Assembly: GCA_021442155.1 (NCBI GenBank)
Contig: JAKCPB010001444.1
Location: 62,001 to 126,000, forward strand
From: Cymbidium sinense
Taxonomy: Eukaryota; Streptophyta; Magnoliopsida; Asparagales; Orchidaceae
Length of the DNA: 64,000 bases
Reading direction: 5' to 3'
A model generated the notes under the pieces. That model saw only the letters and a list, made by a program, of their open reading frames with translations. It had not been told where the DNA came from and made no database searches. The position numbers and the translations under genes are program-made. Each line of letters begins with the position of its first letter. Within the stretch, counting starts at the first letter, position 1. Below, piece by piece: positions 11,936-23,665 of this stretch.

Positions 11936-12819
11936 ACAGTGCCTGGTGGAGCGAAGTCTTGTTGAGCAGCAATTGGATCAATTCCTCGATGTTCGCTCGA
12001 AAGGCCATGAACTGATAATTTGGAGCTTGGCTTTGATTGAAGTCCCACCTCCAGTGCTCAGAAAGCTTGGGAGATGATTTGTTCTCGCTCGACGAGGCCT
12101 AGGGAAGGTGCATGTAAAGTTAATTCAAGTTTGATGGAGGAATGGGGAAGTTAGGTCAGAAATGGGAGTGTCCTATTTTAAGATGGGTGGGAATGGCATT
12201 TTTCTGATCGAGGAACGAGCTTGGGAGCTTAAGAATGGCTCTAGCAGCTCGTATTGGGTAAATCTCGAGGAATGATTTTTTATGTTTGAGTGGAATCGAG
12301 GGGGTGTATATCCCCCTTTATCTTGATCAGATGGTGGGATCGTGTTTGACTTCTAGTGGCCATCTAGCCATCTCTGGGAGTCCTGGGTGGCAAGGAGGAG
12401 GTGAGTTGGCTTTGCTTGGTTGGTTGAAGGTGTGGAGGTGGATGGCAAGAAGAAATCACTGGTGTCCTATGAGTTTCAAATGCTCCAATGGAGAGGGTGA
12501 GGTGATTTCACCTCCCATGGGTGATGAACGAACCAACCACCCCTTGGAGCAGGTTGGGCAGTGTCCTATGTGCCTAGGTGGACCATTGGGAGAGTACCAA
12601 GTGGCCTAGGAATGGAAATGACCACTTACATTGGTGATTTGTCTCATGTGATTCCCTTAACCCAAGGGTAGAATGATTATTTGGCATTCGATTTGATTTA
12701 GGCATATTCAAAATAAGCCAAACGTGGGTTAGCCCAAATTTGAAGGCAATTGGAGTTGATATGGTTAGGTTTGGCTCAATTTGACTCATTTAGGTCAAAT
12801 TTGGTTAGTTTTATTCAAG

Positions 12820-12835
12820 TTGACCAATTGGTCAA
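12820..12835. promoter_or_regulatory. Perfect 16-bp palindrome with two W-box cores
   Basis: TTGACCAATTGGTCAA is its own reverse complement and places a TTGACC W-box core on each strand. It is conserved exactly at 29647-29662 and 57389-57404 and altered in copy C near 37817. WRKY factors bind TTGAC cores in plants; binding here is only inferred. Confidence 0.4.
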
Positions 12836-13724
12836 ATTGGGTCAAACTAGGGTTTGCTCAAGTTCATATGATCATTTGGGATGTTTTGGTTTAGTTTGGC
12901 ATAAATTTGATTTTGGCTCATTTGAATTCATTTGGATCAAATGGGTTAAGTTGACCAATTTGACCAAATTGGCCAAATTAGCTTGGGGTTGGGTGTTAGT
13001 TTGGGCTTAGTTGACCAATTGAAGATGATTGTAGTCTCTGGTTTGATTTAATTTGGATTTGGTTTTGAATCAGGCTAATTTAAACCATTTAGTCAATCGG
13101 GTTCAATTGGGTCCAATGATGGCTTTGGTCAAGTTCAATAATCAATTTGGAATGAACTTGAGCCATTAGTTGCAATCAATTTAGTTTATATTTTGATTTT
13201 AACCAGTTTGGTCTATTAGGTCAATTTGGTTAAGCTTGGGTCAAGTGGGCCAATTGGGTTTGGTTTGACTTGGTGAAGATCAAGTCAATCAAATATTGAT
13301 TTTGATTTGATATGAATCATTGGTTTTGAGGATTTTGGCTTAGGTAATTTGGCTAGTTTGGGTTCATATGGGTTAAGGGTTGACTTGGTCATTTGACCAA
13401 GTTGATTTAGTTTGACCCAATTTTTTATAATTGATCAACCTAGGGTGATCAACAATCATGATGGGAGGTTTTGATGGGCTTGGTTCAATCTAATTTGGGT
13501 AGGATTAGAACTTGGCTCAAATAGGTCAAATTGGCCACTTTGGGTCAAGTGGAGCAATTGGGTCTAGTTGGCTTGATTTTTGGTTGAGTTTGATTTAGTT
13601 GAGTTTATATATGGATTTGGAATTGACATATAAATTCAATTGCAATTGGCTTGGGTTCAAATGGGTTTTGGATTTAAATATTTTCAAGTCAAAAGGGTTG
13701 ATTTTGGTTTGTCTTGATGATTGT

Positions 13725-14230
13725 AGATTTCATTTATATTTGTGAATATGATTGTAGGTATGATTAATTCATGAGAAAATAAGTTGAATTTGGGTTTTGG
13801 AATGGAGGAATTTGGCTATGTCCATGGAGTTGGGTCATGTGGCTTAGGTTTGGATTTTGATTTGTTTTGATTTAGTTTTGATGATTTAAATGTATATTCC
13901 TTTTAAATTTGTGAAATTGATTGAAAATATGATTGATTTGTGAGAAAATCAATTTAGTTTGACTTGATTTGGATAATGATTTGGCTAAGTCCATGGGATA
14001 GAACATATGGCTTAGGAAGGGTTTCGATTTAATTTGATTTAGTTTGATTTAGTTTTGATCATTTGCATGTAGATTTGTTTTATATTTAGGAAGATGATAG
14101 AAGATATAAATTTATTATGAGAAAATCAATTGATTTGGATTAAGATTTAGCTAAGTCTATGGGATAGGTCCTATGGATTAGGAAGGGTTTCAAGTTTGGA
14201 TTTGATCATGGGCTTTAATAATTTGGTTTT
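13725..14230 (+). repeat. Three degenerate ~170-bp tandem repeats
   Basis: The segment restarts at about 13740, 13910 and 14085. Each repeat carries a GTGAATATGATTG-like word, a GAGAAAATCAATT-like word about 35 bp later, then GGCTAAGTCCATGG and a TGGCTTAGG-like word. The same triplet lies at about 38740-39250 and 58330-58840, so it predates the amplification of the element. Confidence 0.7.
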
Positions 14231-14480
14231 GGAATTTGGGTTTTGATTTGGATTTGAATTTGATGTTTGAATTGAACTTGAGGTTTGGTTTGAGAAGGTG
14301 AACATGGATTGGGTAGGGTGGTGGTGATTATCCTAATCCTAAGGCATAACCTAATCTATCATTAACCTTCTAAGTCTTTAGCTTAGGTTAAGTGTTTACT
14401 AATTGTTAGAAGTGTCTTATGACTACTAAGTCTTAGTGTCTAGAAATCTAAGTCTAAGATGAAGATTGAATCAAACTCCA

Positions 14481-17400
14481 AAAGTGAGGTAAACAGCCCT
14501 TAGGCTCTATAGTGTTGCCCTTGGAGATAGATGATTGGAAGATCAAAATGAAGTTTCACATTATAGACTCAGATACATCTTTCAATCCTTTGCTTTGGAG
14601 ACCATGGATGCATGAGAACAATATAGTTCCATCTCTACATCATTTAGTTTGTGAGAGGTGGGATCATACTATGTCAAAGGAGATCTCAAGCCATTTATAG
14701 TTCATGTGGTCAGATATATGAGGATATGGCTTACTACCTCCCTCAAAATCAACAAGTCTATTCTCGTGAACTTGGCCAAAGTTTAAAAATAAAAAAAAAA
14801 GAAAGTGAAAAAGAAAAAGAAAAGAAAAGAGAAAATGAAAAAATAAAAGGGGTTGGAAATATACTTGGAGGACGAAGTGGAGCTTGACCTTAGATTCAAC
14901 CCACAGATTGTTACTCCATTCGAACATATGGGTAGGATGACGACCTCCACTGTGAGAGGAAGAGGCCGGGGAGGCCCCAGGGTGGAAAACCTCTTTATTG
15001 GCCACAATGGAAATATGTCCTACCAAGAGTACACCTATTATCCATATAGACTTAGAATCTAGTTCATAGGATGAGTTTTATATGGTTAGCACACCAGACA
15101 GCTCTTCTTAATAGTAGATTCTCTTGGAGGTGACACTGGAGCAAGATAGCAATCAAGACTAGGCTCCAAAGCAAAGTATAAGTGTATCCAAGTCTATATT
15201 TGAAATAGTTAGGCATCAGTTGAGAACCTTAGCTCTAACCCCACATTCCTCTCGAAAAAGCTGAGGGCTTAGTAGTTAAGGAAGCCCCTAAGTCATCCAT
15301 ATGTGAAAACTCGAGGTTATTGGGAGCATCATCCTCAAGTCAAGAAGTTGATGGAACTTGAGGGATGATTCATATAAAGATTTAATAGAATTACCTTTTG
15401 ATTACTTTTCTTGTGTTCTAAATTAATCAAAGAAAATGTTAATCCCACATACTTGGTGAAAGCATGACTACTTGAAAAGAATATGGAAGAATAAATGCAA
15501 AAGCTCTCAATCAAGACCAGGATTATGATTCGGTACAGTGGGTCTAGTCGATGATGATTACTAATTAGTCATAACCAATCATTTGGAATATGATAAGATC
15601 TTTTCAAATCACATTAACTCATATAAGGACTTGTGCTTAGAATCTTGATGATGATAGATGATTTTGAAGTCAAAGATGCACCACCGAGTTTGAAAAAGAT
15701 CAAGTCAACCATTGATGAGCTCAAGGAAATCAACTTAGGAACTTCAATTCTTTATTAAATGAAATTAAACCAATGACTTAGTTAAGCTATTGATTGAGTT
15801 TAAGTATAACTTTGCATGGAGTTATGAAGAGATGCCTAGATTAGCTCACGGCGCATCCATAAACTAGCAAAGCTACGCTAACCCTATAAAGCAAGCTCCT
15901 AGACGCATGCGATTAGACATAAAACAATAGGTCATTTTTGAAGTGATGAAATTCATCGATGTTAGCATCATCCAGGAAGAAAAATACCATACCTAGTTAG
16001 CCAGTGTCATCCTTGTTAAGAAAAGAATGGTGAAATTAACATATGCGTCGATTTTAGGGATTTAAATAAGGCATGTCCAAAAGGTGAATTTCCACTACCA
16101 ATCTCGATGGTGGACATTGCCAAATCTCATAGTCTTTATTTCATGGATGGATCATCTGGATATAACCAGAAAAAGATAGCCCCTAAAGATGAAATAAACA
16201 CTACTTTTAGAACCCCGATCAGAATCTATTGCTATAAGGTCATGTCTTTTAGGCTTTAAAATGCTGGTGCTACATACTAGCAGGCTATGACTCAAATCTT
16301 TGATGAACTCATTCAACATCAAGTCGAGTGCTATGTTGATGATCTCATGATCAAAAGTAGAGAAAAGGAAGATCATCTCTTTGACTTGAGAGTAGTTTTT
16401 GAACAGTTAAGATAATTTAACCTCAAAATGAACCCCTGAAGTGTGCATTTGCAGTAGCTTTAGGGAAATTCCTTGGATTCATTGTTCGACACTAGGAAAT
16501 CAAAATCAATCTCGAGAAGATCAAAATAATATTAGAAATTCCACCACTAAAGTTTAACTCAACTTAGATCATTCTAAGGGCGGTTGGCATATCTTAGATG
16601 GTTTATATCCAACCTATCGGGAAGATGTCAGCCATTCTCAGCACTTGTCAAAAAGGATGCCAAGTTTTAATGGGAAGACAAGTGTAAGCATTCCTTTAAA
16701 GACATCAGATGATGTCTAGCGCCTCAATCCCAAGCAAGCCACTCACTTTATACATGCATTAGATGATTCCATTGGTGCTCTTGGCCCAAGCCAATGATGA
16801 AGGAAGAAAATGCACTCTACTATTTCTCATCATCTAATGCCTCAGGCTAATTATCCACCATAGAAGCATTGCCTAGCTTTAATCTTTGCATCCCAAAAGC
16901 TACACCACTACATGCTTCCTCATAAGGTGAACTCAATCTCTTGGATAAATCCACTACAGTATCTCATGACATAGTTAACACTATCTGGATGATTAGCATG
17001 ATGGTCTATGACCCTCTCACAGTTTAACATTACCTTCGTACCCCTTCGTGTGATGAAAGGACAAGCATTAGCAAATTTCTTAGTAGCACACCACTACTAT
17101 AATTTTGCTTAGTGATTATCACCCTGATGAAGAAATCATGAACTTAGGGGATACTAGCATTCACCACTAAGAGATGTACTTTGTTGGTGTAACTTCTTCT
17201 CAAAGAGGAGAAGAACCACAATCCACTATTCTAAGAAAGGTAGGGGTAGGAATAGTTCTCTTAGCTCTCGACATTGATGTGATGAGATTCTCATATCATC
17301 TATCCAATCCTTGAACCAACAATGAAGTCAAATATGAGTCACTGGATTCTGGTCTAGAGTTAGTCATTACTCTAAGCATCAAAAACATCAACATCTTCGG

Positions 17401-18950
17401 GGATTTTTAGCTAGTTATCGACCAAATCACTGGGTCATATAAGGTTATAAAGCCCAAGCTCCATCACTACCCTAAGTACACCATGGATTTATTCACCCAA
17501 ATCCTATTAGTTACCATTTATAAGATTCCTCGAGGAGATAACGTCATAGCATATGCTTTAGCCAAGCTTGCCAAAGAGGTGGCATGTCCCGAGGATGAGT
17601 CCATATCAATAAAGGTCCAAAAGAGATAAGTTTTATCCCTTATTGATATTGAACTCATGAAAAAGACTCTTGAAGGAGAGATTTCCATTGCCAAGAAGGA
17701 TGAGGAGTTATATTGGAGGCAACCATTCATGGAATACCTAAATAAAGGCAAAGTACCTCAAGAGTAGTACCAATCCCATCAGATGAAGCAGAGAGCACTT
17801 TCCTATGCTCTTATGGATGGTGTCTTATACTGATCATATGTGGTTACATTATTTAGACAAGCATGAAGCTCACAAGATCGTGATCAAGGTACACTTAGGA
17901 TTATGTTGAGCCAACCAATTTAATCTGAAGATGAAAATCAAGATCAAAAGACTAGGATACTACTGGACATCGATGATCAAAGATTGCATGGATATGGCTA
18001 GGCGATGCCACCAATGTAAATTACATAGTGTGGTCCTACACTAACCACTACCAACATTACATTGGCCTCATGGCCATTCGAGTTGATACCAAATATAGTG
18101 TCGATAGATCCTCCTTCTTCCAAGGTCATCATTTCATCTTAACTGCTACTGACTACTTTACAAATGGGCAAAGATGATTCTACTCAAGGAGGTCATAGCT
18201 CAACATGTGCTCCAATTTTTTAGGAACCATATCGTATATAGGTTCGAAGTGCCTCGATGAATTATATTTGATAATGATACTTCATTCAAGAGTACTGAGA
18301 TCAACAACTTTGCCTGGAGACATAGCATAGATTGGAGATATTTTACCATCAACTACCAGAGGGAAAATGGATTAGTAGATGACTTCAATAAAACTCTCAT
18401 CCAAGTACTAAAGAAGACACTCAAAAATGATAATCTATTGTGGCATGAGCAATTAGTTGAAGCCTTGTGGGCCTACCGCACCACATATAGAACTCTGACT
18501 TAGTCTACTCCTTTCTCTGTAGTGTATGGGTCCATTGCCGTTCTACCATTAGAAGTCTAACTTCCATCACTGAGGATAGTTGTGGGTAGCAAGATCATAA
18601 TAGAGCAGAACACCAAGTTACGGTAGAAGAAAAGGTTGAGAGGCAGGCATGCCAAAACCTTGAGTTGTAGTAAGCTAAAATGATTCAAGATCATAACAAG
18701 TTGGCCCGTCCTAGATCTTTTCAAGTAGGAGATCTTATTTTAGTTCTAAGGAGACCGATTATTGCCTATTGTAAGATGGGAGGTAAGTTTGAACCCACTT
18801 GGGAAGGCACTTTTGCCATAGAAGGCCTACTAGGGAGAATCTTAGCTTATTAATCATAAGAGAGAGTGCCCAATGCTTCCAATTAACAAGCTCTACTTAA
18901 ATAAATATTATAAATCATGTTTGAAAATAACTATTATCAATGAAAATTCC
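14481..18950 (+). pseudogene. Ty3/gypsy pol remnant, copy A
   Basis: Pol would encode protease, reverse transcriptase, RNase H and integrase. The pieces in order are: protease C-terminal part at 14500-14650 (GSIVLPLE, then DSDTSFNPLLWRPW, where the family has NALLGRPW); an A-rich lysine-coding tract; a linker; RT at about 15820-16500 with the catalytic YVDD box at 16333-16345; RNase H at about 16560-16960; archaeal-type RNase H at about 17140-17600; integrase at about 17830-18560; and a C-terminal region ending near 18950. The second RNase H has lost its first acid (YFVG where the family has YFDG) and has a stop after GDF. Stops and frameshifts occur every 50-150 bp. No gag is present. It is non-functional. 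Confidence 0.85.
14786..14846 (+). repeat. Purine tract inside pol, copy A
   Basis: About 60 bp of nothing but A and G apart from scattered T, mostly GAAAAA and GAAAA steps. It lies between the protease remnant and the RT linker. Copies C (39788-39882) and D (59412-59503) have longer versions at the same place. The reverse strand gives Phe/Leu-rich false frames. Confidence 0.85.
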
Positions 18951-20089
18951 ATTGAATTCAATCTCTTCCATGTTGAAAGTATTCTTGTTTTGTGACCGCC
19001 ATAATGTGCTGGGGGTAGTAAGGAACATGAGCAGAGCCCTATCCTTCATCGACACAACACAAACACAAACTACACACAAACATATAAAGCAAAAAACATA
19101 TCTTTTGTATCTCTTACTGAGATAGATACTCACTGAGTCGCTCTAGGTTGTGACGTATTACCTTGCTAGTGTGTCACCTAGTGGTCTTCTTGCTTTGGAG
19201 GATGTAGGTATGCTATGTTTTTTCTTCCTTTGGCCATTGCACACCCGATGAGCACTTGTTATTATGTTAGGCCTTATTGAGTGGCGTAAGCTACCTGTTG
19301 GCTTTATTTAAGAGAATGTGATTACACACTTTTTCTTGGATTAACCTTTGTAGTGACTAGGTTGAGTATATTTGAGGTTTAGGATAAGTCCCTAGTGGCT
19401 TCTTCCCTCGACTACTTCAAGTCTGGTCAGTCCTTCCTGGGGCTCCCCATTTAGTAGTCGCCTAGGTCGATAGTATGTCACCGATGACAAACTATCGATG
19501 ATCAACTTGGAAAGTTGTAAGCCTATATACTTTCTATTGAGATTGCACATCCAGGCACCTTAGGTTAGTTTATTCTCACTATGCTGATAGATACACCACT
19601 CATGGTGGCAGATACAACTTAGGTTAGTTGGTTCTCACACCTTAGGATACACCACTCATGGTAGATGTAAGTTTGTTATGCTTTCTCCTTGAGTTGGCCA
19701 CCATACACCTATAGGCTTACTTTTCTAGGGCTCAGGATAACACCCCTAGTAGCACCTCCCATGGGCATATATTTAGATCACGACCTTTGCAACCCCATTT
19801 AGGCACCACTCTTTACTATCGATTGACGCCTTTCCTATTAACTACCCTTGGTTGAAGAATTCTATGGATGCATTCTCCTTAGGTCCAATAAATATAAGAA
19901 AGGTCAAGGCTAATATAGCTCCTTCTCAGTGTGGTCCCTTGCACACCAACAAGGTCCACACAAACATATAAACAAAATATATATTCACTTGTGGATTAAG
20001 AGGACACCCCTAGTAGTACCTTTTCCTAAGCAAGTATCCTATCTTTAGGGAAGTGTCAAGAAAACACCCTATAGGAATTGTTTGACTAC

Positions 20090-20800
20090 TCTTGAGTTTA
20101 TATAAGTCCCCAACGGCATTCACTTAGCAGTTGCCCCTAAGTCAGGTTTGATTTATTATTCTACCAACAGGTCACCCCAGTGGTAGTTCCCTACTTTAGA
20201 AGATGTAAGTCTTCTACGCCTTCTTTCTAACATGGGGGTTGCACACTAAAAGGCAACCCCTTAGGTTGGCTAGCTCTTCCCCACGGCTAGTAGACTATTC
20301 TTTTGTATTTGTAAATTTGAGATAGGATAATCCCAATATATCCCCTTCTTAGTGGGTTCATCGCACACCGACATAGTCAATAAATTAAATCTATCAAATT
20401 TAATCAAGCTCACATCCCCAATGGATATGACCTCAATTTGAAATCAAACTAAACCAAACAAACCCTCTCAAATCACATGAAATTAAGATTAAAGTAATCA
20501 TGAATATTTTTGAGTTAATATAAGTCCCCAGCGGCATTCACATAGTAGATGTCCTTGGTCGTTGATATGTTGCTTCAAAGACCCTAGCGATTATTTCTCA
20601 CTTTCAAAGATGTAAGTCTGCCTTCTTCTTAGCATAGGTTTCACAGAAAAGGCAACCCATGTCTAGCTCTACCCCAGTAGAAAATCCCTTTAGATTTGTA
20701 AACCTGAGGTAGGTTAAGGCTGATATTGCCCCTTCTCAGTGGGTAAATGACACACCGATAGAGTCCATACATTAACTCAGATTAAATTAAACCCAATCTA
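20090..20800 (+). repeat. Two degenerate ~420-bp tandem repeats
   Basis: TATAAGTCCCCAACGGCATT near 20098 restarts as TATAAGTCCCCAGCGGCATT near 20518. Each is followed by a GATGTAAGTCT word, a GCAACCC word and a CCCCTTCTCAGTGGG-like word in the same order. Earlier, weaker versions of the GATGTAAGT module lie near 19195 and 19665. Confidence 0.65.
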
Positions 20801-21339
20801 ATTTTCCTCAATGGAGTTGAATCAAACCCTTCTCCTAAGTGGAGTGCCAAATCATATATAAACAAGTCAAGCAAACAAATCAAATTCAAAACCAACCTCC
20901 CCAATGGAGCCAAATTAAACCAACTCCCCAGAAGAGCATAAATCAAAGAAATCCAACCAAACTCTTATCTAGATACAACCCAAACAAATCTATGAAATCA
21001 AACTCAAATCCCAATCCTGGATAGCCTAACTCTAAGTGGAAGGTTCATATAACCGATCCTGACGAGCCCATATAGCAAATATTTCTCCACATCAATTAAA
21101 ACTAAACAAATTAAAGTTGATTCATCTACTGGATTATAAATATTTATCCCTAAAGATATTTTTTTTCTTCAAATCATATAATTAAATCAAATTCAAATCT
21201 TATCCCCAACAGATTTTCTTCTTCTATGCCATCGACATAGACCCCTATCAGATCTCCCTCCAAGTCCTTGACATGGAATTCTCATAAAATCTTATTTCTT
21301 CTCTTATGCATACCTTTAATACTTCAACCAAAAGCCTAA

Positions 21340-22720
21340 CATTATATTCATTCAAATTACATCATCTTAACATTGTAATCAATATTTTATGTTTTATGAT
21401 GGTGCAAGCTCAAACTAACTATATAATATCATGCTAAACATATTATATGTGAATTAACATACTATATTTTGCTATAATATATGATGTTATACTATAATTT
21501 GCTATAATATAATATATTGTCTAACATTACACCTAATTAGAATCACTTAAAAGGAACAAATAACAAAATTTTCTCAAAATATAAATAATGTTCATTTTGA
21601 TGTAAAATTGTTATCTTCTTAGAAATTGTACAAAATAGCATAATTTTGGTGTTGCTTTTAGTGCTGTGAATTTGGGCAAAATCCTTCCATCTCAACTTTA
21701 AATTAACATTTTTTGTGAGTTTTGACCCAATGTATTATAACAAAGTTAAACATACTAAAATGTACAATAACATTTAGTAACACACCACCACCACATTCAT
21801 ATATATGTGAAGTTATATTATATACATTGTATTTTAATATGCTTTCATATAATATGTTATCTTACATTACACCTTAAAATGAATAACTTTAAGCAAAAAA
21901 TTTAAAAAATTTGGTTGAAAAATGAACATTTATTTTGGATGCAAAATTCCATTCTTTTGATTAAATGACACACCATAGCACACCCCAATGATGTTCCCTA
22001 AAGCTTACCTTAAATTTGGTCAAATCCCATCATCTTAGCCTATAAATCAATATTTTTTAATTATACTAGTACAAACTCAACTACATCATACTATAACAAA
22101 CTAAAATATGCTAAACTACAAGTAGTAATATATAATAGTATGCTATAATGCATGATGCTACACTATGTTATGGCATCCTATATTATAATACACTATAACA
22201 TATTATATTATATTATATTATATTATATTGTATATCACATCACAATGGATTGCTTAAGATCAAAAATCATAAAATTAGCCTAAACAATAAAAAACTATAT
22301 TTTTAGTCATATCACATATTTTAAGTTGAAATAATATATTATGATACCATGCTATACCTATTATGAATTTTGCCAAATTATTTTAAAGTCTAAATCAACA
22401 TTTTATAAATATGCTAGTGTAGATTGACTACATATTGTAAAACGCTAAAGAATTTAAAATGTTAAACAATATATTATGATTTATGATGTCATAGAATGCT
22501 ACAACATATAATATTTATTTTGAACATAAAATCTTACATTTTAGACTATAAATGGCATAGCACACCTTTGGTACTATAACCTAATTCCACCTCACATAAA
22601 ATAAATTTCATCATTGATTTATTAAATCAATATTTTATGATTTATATTAATATAGACAATATACAATACCATAATATACTAAAACATTTCAAAACATCTT
22701 ATAACATCCAAAAAATATCA
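21340..22720 (+). repeat. About five degenerate ~335-bp AT-rich tandem repeats
   Basis: A phrase built from TCCCATCATCTTA, then TAAATCAATATTTT, then a TACTAGTACAAACTCAA-like word, restarts near 21350, 21680, 22020, 22365 and 22600. Each is followed by ATACTATAAC/ATGCTAAAC words. Copy C has the same series (about 45400-46700) and fragment E keeps the last three. The Tat lineage is known for tandem repeats in the 3' untranslated region, which fits. Confidence 0.65.
22199..22232 (+). repeat. TATAT microsatellite in the 3' region, copy A
   Basis: A run of ATATT pentamers, about six units. The orthologous position is shorter at about 46238-46262 and 49400-49423, so the repeat number varies between copies. 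Confidence 0.8.
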
Positions 22721-22902
22721 CTACATGCTCAAATATATGATCCTACATTATACTATAATGTGGTATTATAATATGATTTATTTAGGTATTCAAATCACTA
22801 ATAGTCAAGGGAAAGTCTCTTGAAGACATTTTCTTTAGCTACCATAACGATGTTATGATGAGGTCATTCTTTAGATCTACTCCTAATGATAACTTTATTC
22901 AA

Positions 22903-23243
22903 GGTTTAAGGTTTAGGGTTTAGGTTTTAAGTTTAGTTTAGGGTTTAAGGTTTAGAGTTTAGAGTTAAGGTTTAAGGTTTTGGGTTTGAGGTTGTAGATT
23001 TTAGAGTTTAGGTTTTATGGTTTTAGGGTTTAGCGTTTAGGGTTTAGGGTTTAGGGTTTAGGGTTTTAGGGTTTAGGGTTTAGGGTTTAGGGTTTATAAT
23101 TTAGGGTTTTGGGTTTAACTTTAGGGTTTAGTGTTAGGGTATAAAGTTTTAGGTTTAGATTTAGGTTTAGGGTTTAGTTTTATTTTTAGGTTTGGGTTTA
23201 AATTTTAGTTTAGTAGGTTTAGGGTTTAGGGTTTAGGTTTAAT
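22903..23243 (+). repeat. TTTAGGG-rich block right of copy A
   Basis: Telomere-like DNA, with near-perfect repeats at about 23035-23095. It starts exactly at the right end of the retroelement and runs 341 bp to GR-RBP copy 4. The equivalent spacers after copies C and E are about 305 and 316 bp. Confidence 0.85.
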
Positions 23244-23665
23244 GTTTTTTTAATAGAATAAATTCAAATTCAACATTTCTTTTTCAATTTCATCAACCAA
23301 GTAGCACCTCAAGTTTTCTAAGACATAAATGATGACATAGATAAAATATGAGATACCATATAGCAAATAAAAAATTCTAGATAAGTAAAACCGTCTCTAT
23401 TATAAAGACATAGTTGCATAAATAGTAGATTAGATCTTTAGTCTCTAATTTAAACCACGCCTCAGTAGCGATCGCCATCATATCCCCATCTCCTCCACCA
23501 CCACCATGGTTGTAACCTCCATCTCCTTCCACCTCCATAACCACCATTGACAATCACCTCCATATTCACCAGACCTCCATTCCCACCACCACACCTAATA
23601 ACTATGCTTCACCTTCAGTGATCTAGACTAAGTCTTAAGTGATGTTCATCTGGTTTGCTATTCTT
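23244..23665 (-). pseudogene. GR-RBP retrocopy fragment, copy 4
   Basis: The minus strand carries the familiar Gly-rich coding pattern (plus-strand CCACCACCACCATGG and ACCTCCATAACCACC words at about 23495-23560). The shared 3' UTR lies on the left, with a T-run at 23245-23251. The RRM-end part near 23620-23660 has small deletions, and the frame is broken throughout. The right end is the shared TATTCTTAG boundary. It is the first retrocopy after the right end of retroelement A. Confidence 0.7.

Larger units (their letters stand above)
11010..14480 (+). mobile_element. LTR-like noncoding region, copy A
   Basis: AT-rich DNA full of AATTAATTA words to about 11870, a promoter-like stretch at about 11870-11935, then a moderately GC-richer part (11940-12650). 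From 12650 to 13700 the sequence is dense in TTGACC, TTGGTCAA and CAATTTGG words. Three degenerate ~170 bp repeats follow to 14230. It aligns by eye with 27865-30170, 35590-39490 and 55255-59115. No recognisable primer-binding site follows at 14480. A 107-codon open frame at 12286-12609 has no recognisable domain. Confidence 0.65.
11010..22902 (+). mobile_element. Ty3/gypsy (Tat-like) composite, copy A
   Basis: Copy A is an 11.9 kb segment inserted in or joined to satellite DNA. Its order is LTR-like noncoding region (11010-14480), pol ruin (14481-18950), long 3' region (18951-22902). The same order recurs at 33962-46934 and 54822-64000, which defines the unit. The left end matches the interior of copy C near 35590, so copy A is left-truncated. 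The right end stops at ...ATTCA/AGG, at the same element position as copies C and E. No matching pair of LTRs flanks pol in any copy. Dual RNase H domains support the Tat lineage of plant Ty3/gypsy elements. Confidence 0.8.
18951..22902 (+). mobile_element. 3' region (3' UTR/LTR-like), copy A
   Basis: This 3.9 kb noncoding stretch follows pol. A purine-rich word GGGGGTAGTAAGGAA at 19012-19026 could be a polypurine tract, with TGAGCAGAGC at about 19028 as a possible LTR start, and the right end reads ...TTCA at about 22901. The first half (to about 21050) repeats GATGTAAGTCTGCTATG-like words followed by TTGCACACCGA-like words. The second half is very AT-rich with its own tandem repeats. It matches 43986-46934 (shorter) and, at its end, 49180-50133. 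Small 61-72-codon frames in it look accidental. Confidence 0.65.

Noticed and set aside
12574..13010. Frames of 71-106 codons in the TTGGTCAA-rich region (also 29347-29840)
   Set aside because: Low-complexity TTTGGTT sequence gives Trp/Phe/Leu-rich frames on both strands; no domain, and not kept between copies.
14400..14500. tRNA primer-binding site after the LTR-like region
   Set aside because: No match to the usual plant tRNA-Met, Lys, Arg or Ser primer-binding words is visible in A, C or D.
14664..15026. Minus-strand 120-codon and 74-codon frames with Phe/Leu-rich stretches (also 39763-40093 and 59392-59595)
   Set aside because: They are the complement of the purine tract and protease/linker of the plus-strand pol remnant.
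16152..16376. Minus-strand frames across RT (also 60830-61063) and across RNase H/integrase (17518-17751, 62193-62450)
   Set aside because: They are shadows of the plus-strand pol, which carries recognisable RT and RNase H motifs in the other direction.
18915..19133. Cys/Val-rich minus-strand 72-codon frame and its plus-strand partner
   Set aside because: It arises from a CACAAACACA-rich stretch just after pol, in the retroelement 3' region; nothing supports expression.
20839..21024. Gln/Asn/Pro-rich 61-codon frame
   Set aside because: It lies in the retroelement 3' region among ATCAAATC and CCAAC words; copies C and D do not keep the frame.
19012..22902. Definite 3' LTR with polypurine tract
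   Set aside because: A purine-rich word and a TG...CA span can be drawn, but no second copy of this sequence exists upstream of pol, so LTR status is left as a possibility only.
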